From Prevotella sp. (GTDB lineage Bacteria > Bacteroidota > Bacteroidia > Bacteroidales > Bacteroidaceae), in the NCBI GenBank assembly GCA_017847725.1, contig JAGAXW010000016.1, forward strand, positions 1 to 47,900: a stretch of DNA of 47,900 nt, given 5' to 3'. Of the stretch, positions 1 to 6,989 are shown piece after piece (the stretch's first letter is position 1; every line of letters starts with the position of its first letter). The position numbers and the translations under genes were made by a program. Below the pieces are notes generated by a model, which saw only the letters and a list, made by a program, of their open reading frames with translations, had not been told where the DNA came from and did no database searches.

Positions 1-262
1 GATGTTGAACAAGAGCAATGGAAGTCCATTCCGTGCAGAAGAAACACTTGGCGACCGCATTGATGGTATTATCTTCTTTCGTGCAGTCAATGATTTCTCC
101 ATTCCTCACATCGAACCTAAGATATTTGATGACACATTTATAAAGCGAATCAATAAGAGGACAAAAGGCGAGGTGCAGACGCACAATGATGTCTATCAAT
201 ATATAAAGAAAGGCCATCCAACCTTAGCAGATGAGTGTGACAAGTATATTAGAATCAAGTAA
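1..262 (+). CDS. C-terminal part of an unknown protein (cut by window edge)
   Basis: An open frame enters at or near the left edge and ends with TAA at 260-262. The first ATG is at position 2, but the frame may continue upstream, so this is probably the last 86 or so residues of a longer protein. The visible part is charged and soluble, with no membrane segment or signal peptide, and includes the motifs LGDRIDG and FFRAVNDFS. I recognise no family. It converges on the minus-strand gene that ends at 300, with only 37 bases between the two stops. Codon use is more A+T-rich than in trpS. Confidence 0.55.
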   Translation, partial: MLNKSNGSPFRAEETLGDRIDGIIFFRAVNDFSIPHIEPKIFDDTFIKRINKRTKGEVQTHNDVYQYIKKGHPTLADECDKYIRIK

Positions 263-299
263 ATTCCAATTTATCGGACTGCTATCATATAGCAGCTGC

Positions 300-758
300 T
301 TATCTCGAAATCCCTTGCTGGTACTTCTGTATGCGTCCATCATATCTGCCATCAGCAATGTCGTGAACTTCATGGTCTGCACGTCTGAGCTCGTTAGCAT
401 TGAATCTGCCCAAGGTGCTTGCCAGCCATACAAACCAGTCCGCTACCTGCTTCAAGGTGGCACTGGCAAGTTCGGCAAACATCTTTAGGTAGTGTTTGAT
501 AGCGTATGACTCGTTGTCCCAGAATATGTCTCCGTGTTGGCCGCCACGACCGCCGAAGCCTGAATACGCATAGTCTTGAATGGCTTTGATGCAGAACTGC
601 AAGCCCTCGTCAACGCGGTAGATATAGGCAGACATGGCAAAGAACATACATATAATCACTGAAATCCACAGGAACTTGAAAATGTTGTGCACCTTTGCAT
701 GGAACCTTTGACGCGGCACTTTTGTAAGGGTGCGCCGACTTTCCTCAATTTTCCTCAA
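300..758 (-). CDS. Hypothetical single-pass membrane protein
   Basis: The minus-strand frame ends with TAA at 300. The frame is open up to 932, but that extension would run into the promoter and start of the plus-strand gene at 856, so the true start should be further in. A TTG at 758 gives about 152 residues with a basic N-terminus, one hydrophobic segment (FLWISVIICMFFAMSAYIY) and a soluble tail rich in aromatic and charged residues. An ATG at 645-647 would cut the membrane segment in half. The tail reads like a real protein (KHYLKMFAELASATLKQVAD, then an Asp/His-rich end). No family is recognised and no TAnnTTTG promoter is seen upstream. Both the start and the existence of the gene are uncertain. 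Confidence 0.45.
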   Translation of the reverse strand: MRKIEESRRTLTKVPRQRFHAKVHNIFKFLWISVIICMFFAMSAYIYRVDEGLQFCIKAIQDYAYSGFGGRGGQHGDIFWDNESYAIKHYLKMFAELASATLKQVADWFVWLASTLGRFNANELRRADHEVHDIADGRYDGRIQKYQQGISR

Positions 759-824
759 AATGCTTTTTATGGTGCTAACTGCATGAATCTTCCAAAATCG
801 CTTTTCTATGTCAGCATTATTTCG

Positions 825-832
825 TACCTTTG
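825..832 (+). promoter_or_regulatory. -7 box TACCTTTG of the 856/trpS unit
   Basis: TACCTTTG matches the Bacteroidetes -7 consensus TAnnTTTG and lies 23 bases before the start at 856. A poor -33 element (TTTT at 802-805 instead of TTTG) lies 19 bases upstream. Confidence 0.7.
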
Positions 833-855
833 CAGGCAATTTATAAGGAAAAGTT

Positions 856-1209
856 ATGAAGAGTCTTTTTTTCGGGCTTTTATGGTTTCTTCTGCTGATA
901 GTCAGCGTGGCGGTAAGCGCCCAGACCAGCATGTCGGGACGTACCTACCATAATCCGAACATTATGGCTGACATGATGAATGGGGCCACAAAGGATTTGG
1001 ATAAAAAGGTGGCAGAGGCTCGTGCCAAGGCTATTGCCAAAGCTGAGAAGGAAAAAGGGCGTAAGTTGACCAATGAGGAAATAGCCAAGCAGGATGCTGA
1101 AATCAAGAAGAAGATGGACATGCTGGAAGCGGTAAAGAAAGGCATGAAGATGGGAGTAACCATAGAGATTCAAGGACGACAAGAACCTGGTGATGAAGCA
1201 GGATACTAG
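856..1209 (+). CDS. Small secreted helical protein
   Basis: This 117-residue protein has a clear signal peptide: a hydrophobic stretch at about residues 3-21, ending VSAQ. The mature part is a long, strongly charged helix rich in Lys, Glu and Ala (roughly residues 45-95), likely coiled-coil, followed by a short polar tail. No enzymatic motif is seen and I do not recognise the family. It is transcribed from the TACCTTTG promoter just upstream and ends 24 bases before trpS, so the two are probably cotranscribed. It would act in the periplasm or outside the cell. Its link to tRNA charging is probably only positional. Confidence 0.75.
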   Translation: MKSLFFGLLWFLLLIVSVAVSAQTSMSGRTYHNPNIMADMMNGATKDLDKKVAEARAKAIAKAEKEKGRKLTNEEIAKQDAEIKKKMDMLEAVKKGMKMGVTIEIQGRQEPGDEAGY

Positions 1210-1233
1210 AACAAAATAAAATACAATATAGAA

Positions 1234-2328
1234 ATGGGAAAGATTATACTGACGGGCGACCGTCCTACAGGAAAACTCCATCTGGGGCACTACATCGGTT
1301 CCTTGCGTCGCCGTGTGGAACTGCAGAATGTTGGCGACTACGACAAGATGTTTGTATTCATGGCCGATGTGCAGGCCCTCACCGATAACGCCGACAATCC
1401 GGAGAAGATCAGGCAGAATATCATCGAGGTGGCCCTCGACTACCTGTCGGCTGGTCTCGACCCCGAGAAGTGCGTGCTGTTCATCCAGAGCCAGATTCCG
1501 GAGCTAGCCGAACTGACTACCTACCTGATGAACCTCGTCAGCGTCAGTCGCGTGCAGCGCAACCCGACGGTGAAGACCGAGGTCAAGATGCGCGGCTTTG
1601 AGGGCGAGAGCATCCCCCTCGGCTTCTTCTGCTACCCCGTGTCGCAGGCGGCCGACATCACGCTGTTCAAGGCTACCACCGTGCCGGCAGGCGAAGACCA
1701 GGAGCCCATGCTCGAGGTGACGCGCGAACTGGTGCGCCGCTTCAATCAGGTGTATGCCCCCGTCTTGGTGGAGCCCAACATCATGCTGCCCGAGAACGCC
1801 ACGGCACGCCGACTGCCCGGTACGGACGGCAAGGAGAAGATGTCGAAGTCGCTGGGCAACTGCATCTACCTCAGCGACGATGCCGACACCGTGTGGCAGA
1901 AGGTGCGCTCGATGTACACCGACCCGGAGCACATCAACCTGAACGACCCCGGCCACGTGGAGGGCAACGCCGTGTTCACCTATCTCGACGCCTTCTCGCG
2001 TCCCGAGCACTTCGCTGCCTACTGGCCCGAATACCAGAATCTTGACGAACTGAAGGACCACTACCGCCGCGGCGGTCTGGGCGACATGAAGTGCAAGAAG
2101 TTCCTCAACCAGATTCTCAACGAGTTCCTCGAGCCCATGCGCCAGCGCCGCCACGAGTTTGAGCAGGATATCCCCGAGATATACAACATCCTGAAGAAGG
2201 GTACCGAGCGGGCTCGTGAAACGGCTGTGCAGACCATGGACGAAGTACGTCAGGCCATGCGCATCAACTATTTCGACGACGAGGAACTGATTCGTTCGCA
2301 GTCGGAAAAGTTCAAGGCTACCGTCTGA
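1234..2328 (+). CDS. trpS: Tryptophanyl-tRNA synthetase
   Basis: This class Ic aminoacyl-tRNA synthetase attaches tryptophan to tRNA-Trp in the cytoplasm. The 364-residue protein opens with [18 protein letters not shown], which carries the HIGH signature as HLGH at residues 16-19. The second ATP-binding signature KMSKS is at residues 202-206 (context [11 protein letters not shown]). Between them lie the usual Rossmann-fold elements, including [20 protein letters not shown]. Length is a little above that of the E. coli enzyme. The ATG at 1234 follows an A-rich stretch without a Shine-Dalgarno sequence, as is normal here. The gene is the second of a two-gene unit and ends just before a strong hairpin at 2358. 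Confidence 0.96.
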   Translation: MGKIILTGDRPTGKLHLGHYIGSLRRRVELQNVGDYDKMFVFMADVQALTDNADNPEKIRQNIIEVALDYLSAGLDPEKCVLFIQSQIPELAELTTYLMNLVSVSRVQRNPTVKTEVKMRGFEGESIPLGFFCYPVSQAADITLFKATTVPAGEDQEPMLEVTRELVRRFNQVYAPVLVEPNIMLPENATARRLPGTDGKEKMSKSLGNCIYLSDDADTVWQKVRSMYTDPEHINLNDPGHVEGNAVFTYLDAFSRPEHFAAYWPEYQNLDELKDHYRRGGLGDMKCKKFLNQILNEFLEPMRQRRHEFEQDIPEIYNILKKGTERARETAVQTMDEVRQAMRINYFDDEELIRSQSEKFKATV

Positions 2329-2357
2329 CCTCGCATGCGTGCGACGTGAAATCATGA

Positions 2358-2386
2358 TTTGAGCCTGTCAGTCTGACAGGCTCAAA
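2358..2386. terminator. Bidirectional hairpin between trpS and the minus-strand operon
   Basis: A perfect inverted repeat with 14-base arms (TTTGAGCCTGTCAG at 2358-2371 and its complement at 2373-2386) separated by one base. It sits between convergent genes and touches the stop codon of the minus-strand gene at 2388, so it probably terminates from both sides. Confidence 0.85.
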
Positions 2387-2387
2387 C

Positions 2388-2831
2388 TTAGAATTTGCTG
2401 ATTTTTTCTCTCTCCCGGAGCGGCATGCGGGCATAGCGGCGCCACTCTGTGGTCTCGTCAAGGCCGTCAAGGTAGTCCAGCTCGTCCATGTGGCGGTAGG
2501 CCTCCAGTTCGAAGGGGTTGAGCCGGTATCCTGCATTCTCGGTGCGTGAGCAGAGCGTAGCCTGTAGCCAGTACCAGCCATAGTAGAGATAGAAGCACAC
2601 CCACGAGTCGTGCGTAGCGCGTGCCTGATAGAGGTGTATCATCTCATGGTTTTTCAAGGAGTCGAAGCGCTTGTCGAACGCTTCGGCTTCTTGTGCGGAG
2701 TGAGTGATGATGGTGCCAAAGAATGTCAGTGCGTCGTAACCCTTACGTATCCAGAATGGCTTGGCTACGGCAGGCATGTCGACCGTGCGGCTGGGCCGCA
2801 CGGCATGTAGCATCATCAGTAGTATGTTCAT
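2388..2831 (-). CDS. Uncharacterised HExxH protein (putative zinc metalloprotein)
   Basis: This 147-residue protein has the zinc-protease-type motif HEMIH at residues 62-66 (context NHEMIHLYQA). About 40 residues later comes NPFELEAYRH, whose Glu residues could supply a third metal ligand. An aromatic segment (CFYLYYGWYWLQ, about 79-90) lies between them and may be membrane-associated or buried. There is no signal peptide. It is the last gene of the ligase/metY operon; its ATG overlaps the metY stop as ATGA, so translation is likely coupled. The HExxH plus downstream Glu arrangement resembles small gluzincin-like domains, but protease activity is not shown. The family name is unknown to me. 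Confidence 0.75.
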   Translation of the reverse strand: MNILLMMLHAVRPSRTVDMPAVAKPFWIRKGYDALTFFGTIITHSAQEAEAFDKRFDSLKNHEMIHLYQARATHDSWVCFYLYYGWYWLQATLCSRTENAGYRLNPFELEAYRHMDELDYLDGLDETTEWRRYARMPLREREKISKF

Positions 2832-4114
2832 CCGATTTTGTCGAGAGCTTGACGGATGTCGGCCAGAATGTCGTCACAGTCCTCTATACCTACGGAGAGG
2901 CGGATAAGGTCGGGGGCGACGCCTGCTTCGCGCAGCTGCTCGTCGGAGAGCTGGCGGTGGGTGTGGCTGGCGGGATGGAGAACACAGGTGCGGGCGTCGG
3001 CTACATGGGTTACGATAGCAATCATCTGTAGCGAGTCCATAAACTGGATGGCCGTTTCGCGTGTGCCTTTCAGTCCGAAGGCGATGACGCCGCACGAGCC
3101 GTTAGGCAGGTATTTCTGTGCCAATGCGTGGTTCTTGTCGCCAGGCAGTCCGCTGTAGTGAACCCAGGCCACGCGCTCGTCACTCTCCAGGAATTCGGCC
3201 ACGCGCTGTGCGTTCTCGCAGTGTCGGGGCATGCGCAGATGGAGTGTCTCCAGTCCGAGGTTGAGCAGGAAGGAGTTCTGCGGGGCGGGTATCGAGCCGA
3301 GGTCGCGCATGAGTTGTGCCACGAGTTTGGTGGTATAGGCCATCTTGCCGAAGGCCTTGGTGTAGGTCAGTCCGTGGTACGACGCGTCGGGTGTGGTCAG
3401 CCCGGGGAACTTGTCGCTATGGGCATCCCAGTCGAAGTTGCCGCTGTCCACGACGCAGCCACCTACCTGTGTGGCGTGTCCGTCCATGTATTTCGTGGTA
3501 GAGTGGGTGACGATGTCGGCTCCCCACTCAAAGGGGCGGCAGTTGATGGGGGTCGGAAACGTGTTGTCGACTATCAGGGGTACACCGTGCTTGTGGGCGA
3601 TGCGGGCAAACTTCTCGATGTCGAGAATCTGGCAGCCGGGGTTGGAGATGGTCTCTCCGAAGAGTGCCTTCGTGTTGGGGCGGAAGGCTGCATCGATTTC
3701 CTCTTCACTGGCCTCCTGGGAGATGAAGGTACACTCGATGCCCAGTTTCTTGAGTGTGACGCCAAAGAGGTTGTAGGTGCCGCCGTATATCTCGTTGCTG
3801 GTGACGATATGGTCACCGGCCTCACAGATGTTGAACACGGCATAGAAGTTGGCGGCCTGTCCGCTCGAGGTGAGCACGGCGCCGACGCCGCCTTCCAGTG
3901 CTGCTATCTTGCTGGCCACGGCGTCGTTGGTGGGGTTTTGCAGTCGGGTGTAGAAATAGCCCTCTTTCTTCAGGTCGAAGAGGTCGGCCATTTCTTCTGT
4001 GTTGTCGTACTTGAAGGTGGTGCTCTGTATGATGGGGAGCACACGTGGGTCGCCGTTCTTCGGCTTCCATCCGGCCTGTACGCAGAGCGTGGCGGTTTTC
4101 AATTTTTGTGTCAT
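2828..4114 (-). CDS. metY: O-acetylhomoserine sulfhydrylase / Cys-Met PLP enzyme
   Basis: This PLP-dependent enzyme of the Cys/Met metabolism family has 428 residues, the length typical of O-acetylhomoserine aminocarboxypropyltransferases and longer than cystathionine synthases (about 380). The PLP lysine is K208 in HSTTKYMDGH. Upstream are the family motifs YTRLQNPT (about 55-62) and SSGQAANF (about 83-90), and ISNPG at 156-160. It would make homocysteine from O-acetylhomoserine and sulfide in the cytoplasm. Both ends overlap their neighbours by the four bases ATGA: with the ligase gene upstream and the HExxH gene downstream. A cystathionine gamma-synthase or lyase role is less likely given the length and the ECTFISQ/DNTFPTPIN context. 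Confidence 0.92.
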   Translation of the reverse strand: MTQKLKTATLCVQAGWKPKNGDPRVLPIIQSTTFKYDNTEEMADLFDLKKEGYFYTRLQNPTNDAVASKIAALEGGVGAVLTSSGQAANFYAVFNICEAGDHIVTSNEIYGGTYNLFGVTLKKLGIECTFISQEASEEEIDAAFRPNTKALFGETISNPGCQILDIEKFARIAHKHGVPLIVDNTFPTPINCRPFEWGADIVTHSTTKYMDGHATQVGGCVVDSGNFDWDAHSDKFPGLTTPDASYHGLTYTKAFGKMAYTTKLVAQLMRDLGSIPAPQNSFLLNLGLETLHLRMPRHCENAQRVAEFLESDERVAWVHYSGLPGDKNHALAQKYLPNGSCGVIAFGLKGTRETAIQFMDSLQMIAIVTHVADARTCVLHPASHTHRQLSDEQLREAGVAPDLIRLSVGIEDCDDILADIRQALDKIG

Positions 4115-6114
4115 TGTTGATATGTTGTTATGAATTCGTCTTCAGAGATGATGGGAATGCCCAGTTCTTGAGCCTTCTTGTTCTTGCCTGATGTAGAGGT
4201 GACGTCGTTGTTGATGAGAAACGAGGTAGACCTGCTGACGGCGGAAGCTACTTTGCCTCCCTGTGCCTCGATATAGGCTTTCAGCTCGTTGCGGTTCTTA
4301 AAGTGGTGTACGTCGCCTGTAATGACAAAGGTAAGTCCCTGGCAGCGGTCGCCTTGCGGGGTGGTGTCGGTGTCGGCAATGGTCAGACAGGTGAGCAGGC
4401 GACGGTAGTGGGCAAGGTTGTGGTCGTTGCGAAACCAACGCACAAACTGGGCCGACTTCTCGGGACCAATGCCGTCCACGTGGGCGAAGACTTCTTCGGG
4501 GGCTTCCTGCACGGCGAAAAGGTCGTCGCCGGTGCGGGTGGCTTTCGCCACGAGTTCTTCCAGTGGGTAGGCGCTGAGTAGTCGCTTGCAGACGTCGAGT
4601 CCGCATAGTGGGATGTTGAGGGCATAAAGCAACCGGTGGGCCTCCACGTTGCGGCTCTTGTCGATGGAGCGCATGATGTTGGCTGCCGAGCGTTCGCCAA
4701 AGCCCTCCATGAGTGCCAGTTCGCGGATGTGGTCGCGCAACTGGTAGATGTCTGCATATTCAGATATCCATCCGAGGTTGATGAACTTCGACAGGGTTTG
4801 TTCGGAGATACCGTCGACATTCATCCCCTCCTTAGAGACAAAGCGGGTAAACTTGCGCAATTGTTTGGCAGGGCACTCGTCGTTGGTGCAGTGCAGGGTC
4901 TTGGTGCCGCTGGCCTCACTGATACGGATGGCGGTGGGCGACTGGCAGACAGGACAGTGTGCAGGGACGCTGAAGGTGCCGACGCTGCGTGTCACCTGGA
5001 TCACCTTGGGGATGATTTTGTTGGCCTTGATGACGCTGAGTGCAGTGCCGGGGCCGCCGATGCCCAATCGCTCACATTCGCTGATGTTGCAGAGAGAGGC
5101 CCGTTTGACGGTGGTGCCCTCCAACTCTACTGGCTCGAAGATGGCGACGGGCGAGATGGTGGAGGCGGCACACGACCACTCAATGTCCTTGAGCTGCGTC
5201 TGCGCTGCCTCGTCCTGCCACTTGAAGGCCAGACCGGCGCGTGTGGCGTGGTGCCCTGTCACGGAGCCCGTCTGGGCATACTCGGTGTCGTCGTAGCATA
5301 CCACCAGTCCGTCGACGGGGAACGGGTTCTTGCGGCTGGTTACTTTTTCGGTGAAGTCGTTGACCACCTCTTCTACGGTATCGGAAGAGGGGTGGGATAC
5401 GAGTTGGCGTTCTACGGTCTTGAAGCCCTGACGGTCAAGCCAGTCCATGCGTTCGCCCCATGACGGCAGTTCTTCGTCGGCGTATACCAGCGTGAAGGGT
5501 ATCCACTGTATGTGGCGCTGGCGCACCTCGTCGGCGTCTTTCAGCGTGAGCGATCCGGAAGCCAGGTTGCGGGGGTTGGCATAGTCCTCGCCGCTCTCCA
5601 TCAAGAAGCGGTCGAAGTCTTCATAAGAGATGACGGCTTCGCCACGGATGACGGTGTGACCGTCTGCCTTTATCTCTTTCTGTATTCCTGCGATAGAATT
5701 GGCCAAGTGGGTGATATTTGTCCCGATATGGCCGTTTCCTCGTGTTACTACCTTGGTGAGTTTCCCATCGTCGTAGGTGACGACGAGGGTCAGTCCGTCG
5801 AGCTTCCACGATATCCATACGGGGCGCTCCTCGGCCCATTTAACGAGGTCGGCCACCTGCTTGGTCTTAGCCAGTGAGAGCGCTGCGAACTCATGCTCCT
5901 CCTTTTGTCCGCTGATGTTGTCTTCAGAGACACGCTGTGTGGGTGAGTCGGGCAGGGCGGTGCCCGTCTCCTGTTCCAGTTGGCGCAGCTCGTCGAAGCG
6001 TGCATCCCACTCGTAGTCTGTCATGCGCTCGGCACGTCCATTATAGTATGCGTCGGATGCCTCGTTAAGCTCCTGGATGAGCTGCTTCATTCGCTGTATT
6101 CTATCGTCTGCCAT
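4111..6114 (-). CDS. ligA: Divergent NAD(+)-dependent DNA ligase (LigA family)
   Basis: The protein is 667 residues from the ATG at 6112-6114; the frame continues upstream to 6183, but that part crosses the promoter. Domains in order: Ia (DAYYNGR...YEWDARFDEL, residues 21-43), adenylation domain with K104 in SWKLDGLTL, OB fold, a four-cysteine zinc finger (C387, C390, C409, C414), helix-hairpin-helix repeats and a C-terminal BRCT domain (about 585-667). It would seal nicks using NAD(+). Several motifs differ from housekeeping LigA: TRGNG at 124-128 with GTNIT instead of GEDVT, CAAS at 315-318 where RTG is usual, and CNISEC where HN is usual. It resembles a second LigA class (KLDGLTL type) I associate with gut Firmicutes and some Bacteroidales, so it may be a paralogue rather than the essential ligase. 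Confidence 0.88.
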   Translation of the reverse strand: MADDRIQRMKQLIQELNEASDAYYNGRAERMTDYEWDARFDELRQLEQETGTALPDSPTQRVSEDNISGQKEEHEFAALSLAKTKQVADLVKWAEERPVWISWKLDGLTLVVTYDDGKLTKVVTRGNGHIGTNITHLANSIAGIQKEIKADGHTVIRGEAVISYEDFDRFLMESGEDYANPRNLASGSLTLKDADEVRQRHIQWIPFTLVYADEELPSWGERMDWLDRQGFKTVERQLVSHPSSDTVEEVVNDFTEKVTSRKNPFPVDGLVVCYDDTEYAQTGSVTGHHATRAGLAFKWQDEAAQTQLKDIEWSCAASTISPVAIFEPVELEGTTVKRASLCNISECERLGIGGPGTALSVIKANKIIPKVIQVTRSVGTFSVPAHCPVCQSPTAIRISEASGTKTLHCTNDECPAKQLRKFTRFVSKEGMNVDGISEQTLSKFINLGWISEYADIYQLRDHIRELALMEGFGERSAANIMRSIDKSRNVEAHRLLYALNIPLCGLDVCKRLLSAYPLEELVAKATRTGDDLFAVQEAPEEVFAHVDGIGPEKSAQFVRWFRNDHNLAHYRRLLTCLTIADTDTTPQGDRCQGLTFVITGDVHHFKNRNELKAYIEAQGGKVASAVSRSTSFLINNDVTSTSGKNKKAQELGIPIISEDEFITTYQQ

Positions 6115-6142
6115 GATGTTCTCTGTGTTGTTAAAAGTTTTG

Positions 6143-6174
6143 CAAAGATACGAAGAAGTCGTCAAAAAAGCAAA
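6143..6174 (-). promoter_or_regulatory. Promoter of the ligase-metY operon
   Basis: Read on the minus strand, TTTG (6171-6174), 20 bases, then TATCTTTG (6143-6150), a full match to the Bacteroidetes primary-sigma consensus. It fixes the ligase start downstream at 6114. Confidence 0.85.
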
Positions 6175-6190
6175 AGAAAACATCGAATTG

Positions 6191-6222
6191 TTTGGGCGAA
6201 AGAAAAAGAATGCGTACTTTTG
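6191..6222 (+). promoter_or_regulatory. Promoter of the gene at 6252
   Basis: TTTG (6191-6194), 20 bases, TACTTTTG (6215-6222). It is divergent from the ligase promoter. It lies inside the possible N-terminal extension that begins at 6192, so the ATG at 6252 is the better start. Confidence 0.82.
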
Positions 6223-6251
6223 TAACCGTAATCATTGCCCTGATATTTAAA

Positions 6252-6914
6252 ATGCAAAAACTATTCTTCGAGCTGATAAGAGTGGCGCTTGGCCGACTGG
6301 ATTGTGTAGATCGTGCTCCGCTGGAGGACGAGTGGCCGGAGCTGTACCGGATGGCTCAGCAGCAGGGCGTGGTGGCCACCAGCTATCAGGGTGTTGAGAA
6401 ACTGTTTGAGTTCGGCCTGCGCGGTCCACAGGACCTGATGCTCGACTGGATGTCTGAGGCCGAGAACTCATTCGATGCTGACGTTATCGACTCCTATCCC
6501 CCCGTGGTCATGAGGAATCCGCTGAAGAATGTCCGCTGGCAGAAAGTTGTAGACCAAAATCAGGATTTGCATGCCACACCTACTATGCAGCTGTTGTCGC
6601 TGTTGGTGACCTGTCATGAGCAGTTCGTCTATGGCATGCTGACGTTGCGCCCGTTGTTGGATGCCTACCGGCTGATTCACCGGATTGACGGGCATTTTGC
6701 TGCCTTTGCGAACGGGGGCAGCATGGAGCAGCAGTTGAAAGGCATAGGAATCTACAAGTTTACGCAGGCCGTGATGTGGGTGATGGGTGAGTCGATGGGC
6801 CTCGAGCCGGCGCTGATGCTGTGTGCTCCCCTGGAACCGAAGGGCCGTTTCCTGTTGGCGGATATCATGGGTGAGGGCCATGGCTGGAAGCACTGGCTGA
6901 AGAAATTATGGTAA
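6252..6914 (+). CDS. Shortened nucleotidyltransferase-like protein lacking the catalytic core
   Basis: The protein is 220 residues from ATG 6252. The N-terminus (LFFELIRVALG, then WPELYRMAQQQGVVATSYQG) and the C-terminal half (VVMRNPLKNVRWQKVV, MWVMGESMGLE, FLLADIMGEG) resemble the Bacteroidetes uncharacterised nucleotidyltransferase family (NTP_transf_5 as I recall it). That family is normally about 350-380 residues and carries a central part with a KG...GDID metal-binding motif. Here the sequence passes from DLMLDWMSEAENSF straight to SYPPVVMRNP and no GDID-like motif is present. The frame is intact and has its own promoter and terminator, so this looks like an internally shortened, probably non-catalytic family member rather than a decayed gene. 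The family assignment is from memory. Confidence 0.65.
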   Translation: MQKLFFELIRVALGRLDCVDRAPLEDEWPELYRMAQQQGVVATSYQGVEKLFEFGLRGPQDLMLDWMSEAENSFDADVIDSYPPVVMRNPLKNVRWQKVVDQNQDLHATPTMQLLSLLVTCHEQFVYGMLTLRPLLDAYRLIHRIDGHFAAFANGGSMEQQLKGIGIYKFTQAVMWVMGESMGLEPALMLCAPLEPKGRFLLADIMGEGHGWKHWLKKLW

Positions 6915-6931
6915 GCTATCATATTAAAAGA

Positions 6932-6966
6932 AAGTCCCCTTCCGATGAATTTCGGAAGGGGGACTT
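6932..6966. terminator. Bidirectional terminator between 6252 gene and uxaB
   Basis: A stem pairs AAGTCCCCTTCCGA (6932-6945) with TCGGAAGGGGGACTT (6952-6966), with one extra G bulged, flanked by A-rich and T-rich bases. It lies between convergent genes. Confidence 0.88.
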
Positions 6967-6989
6967 CTTTCAATGTATTATGTTGACTC

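Noticed and set aside
231-488. Plus-strand frame of 85 codons
   Set aside because: It is antisense to the more protein-like minus-strand frame 300-758 and overlaps the end of the first gene.
856-932. N-terminal extension of the minus-strand gene at 300 up to an ATG at 932
   Set aside because: It would run antisense through the promoter, signal-peptide region and start of the plus-strand gene at 856; the extra residues are not convincing.
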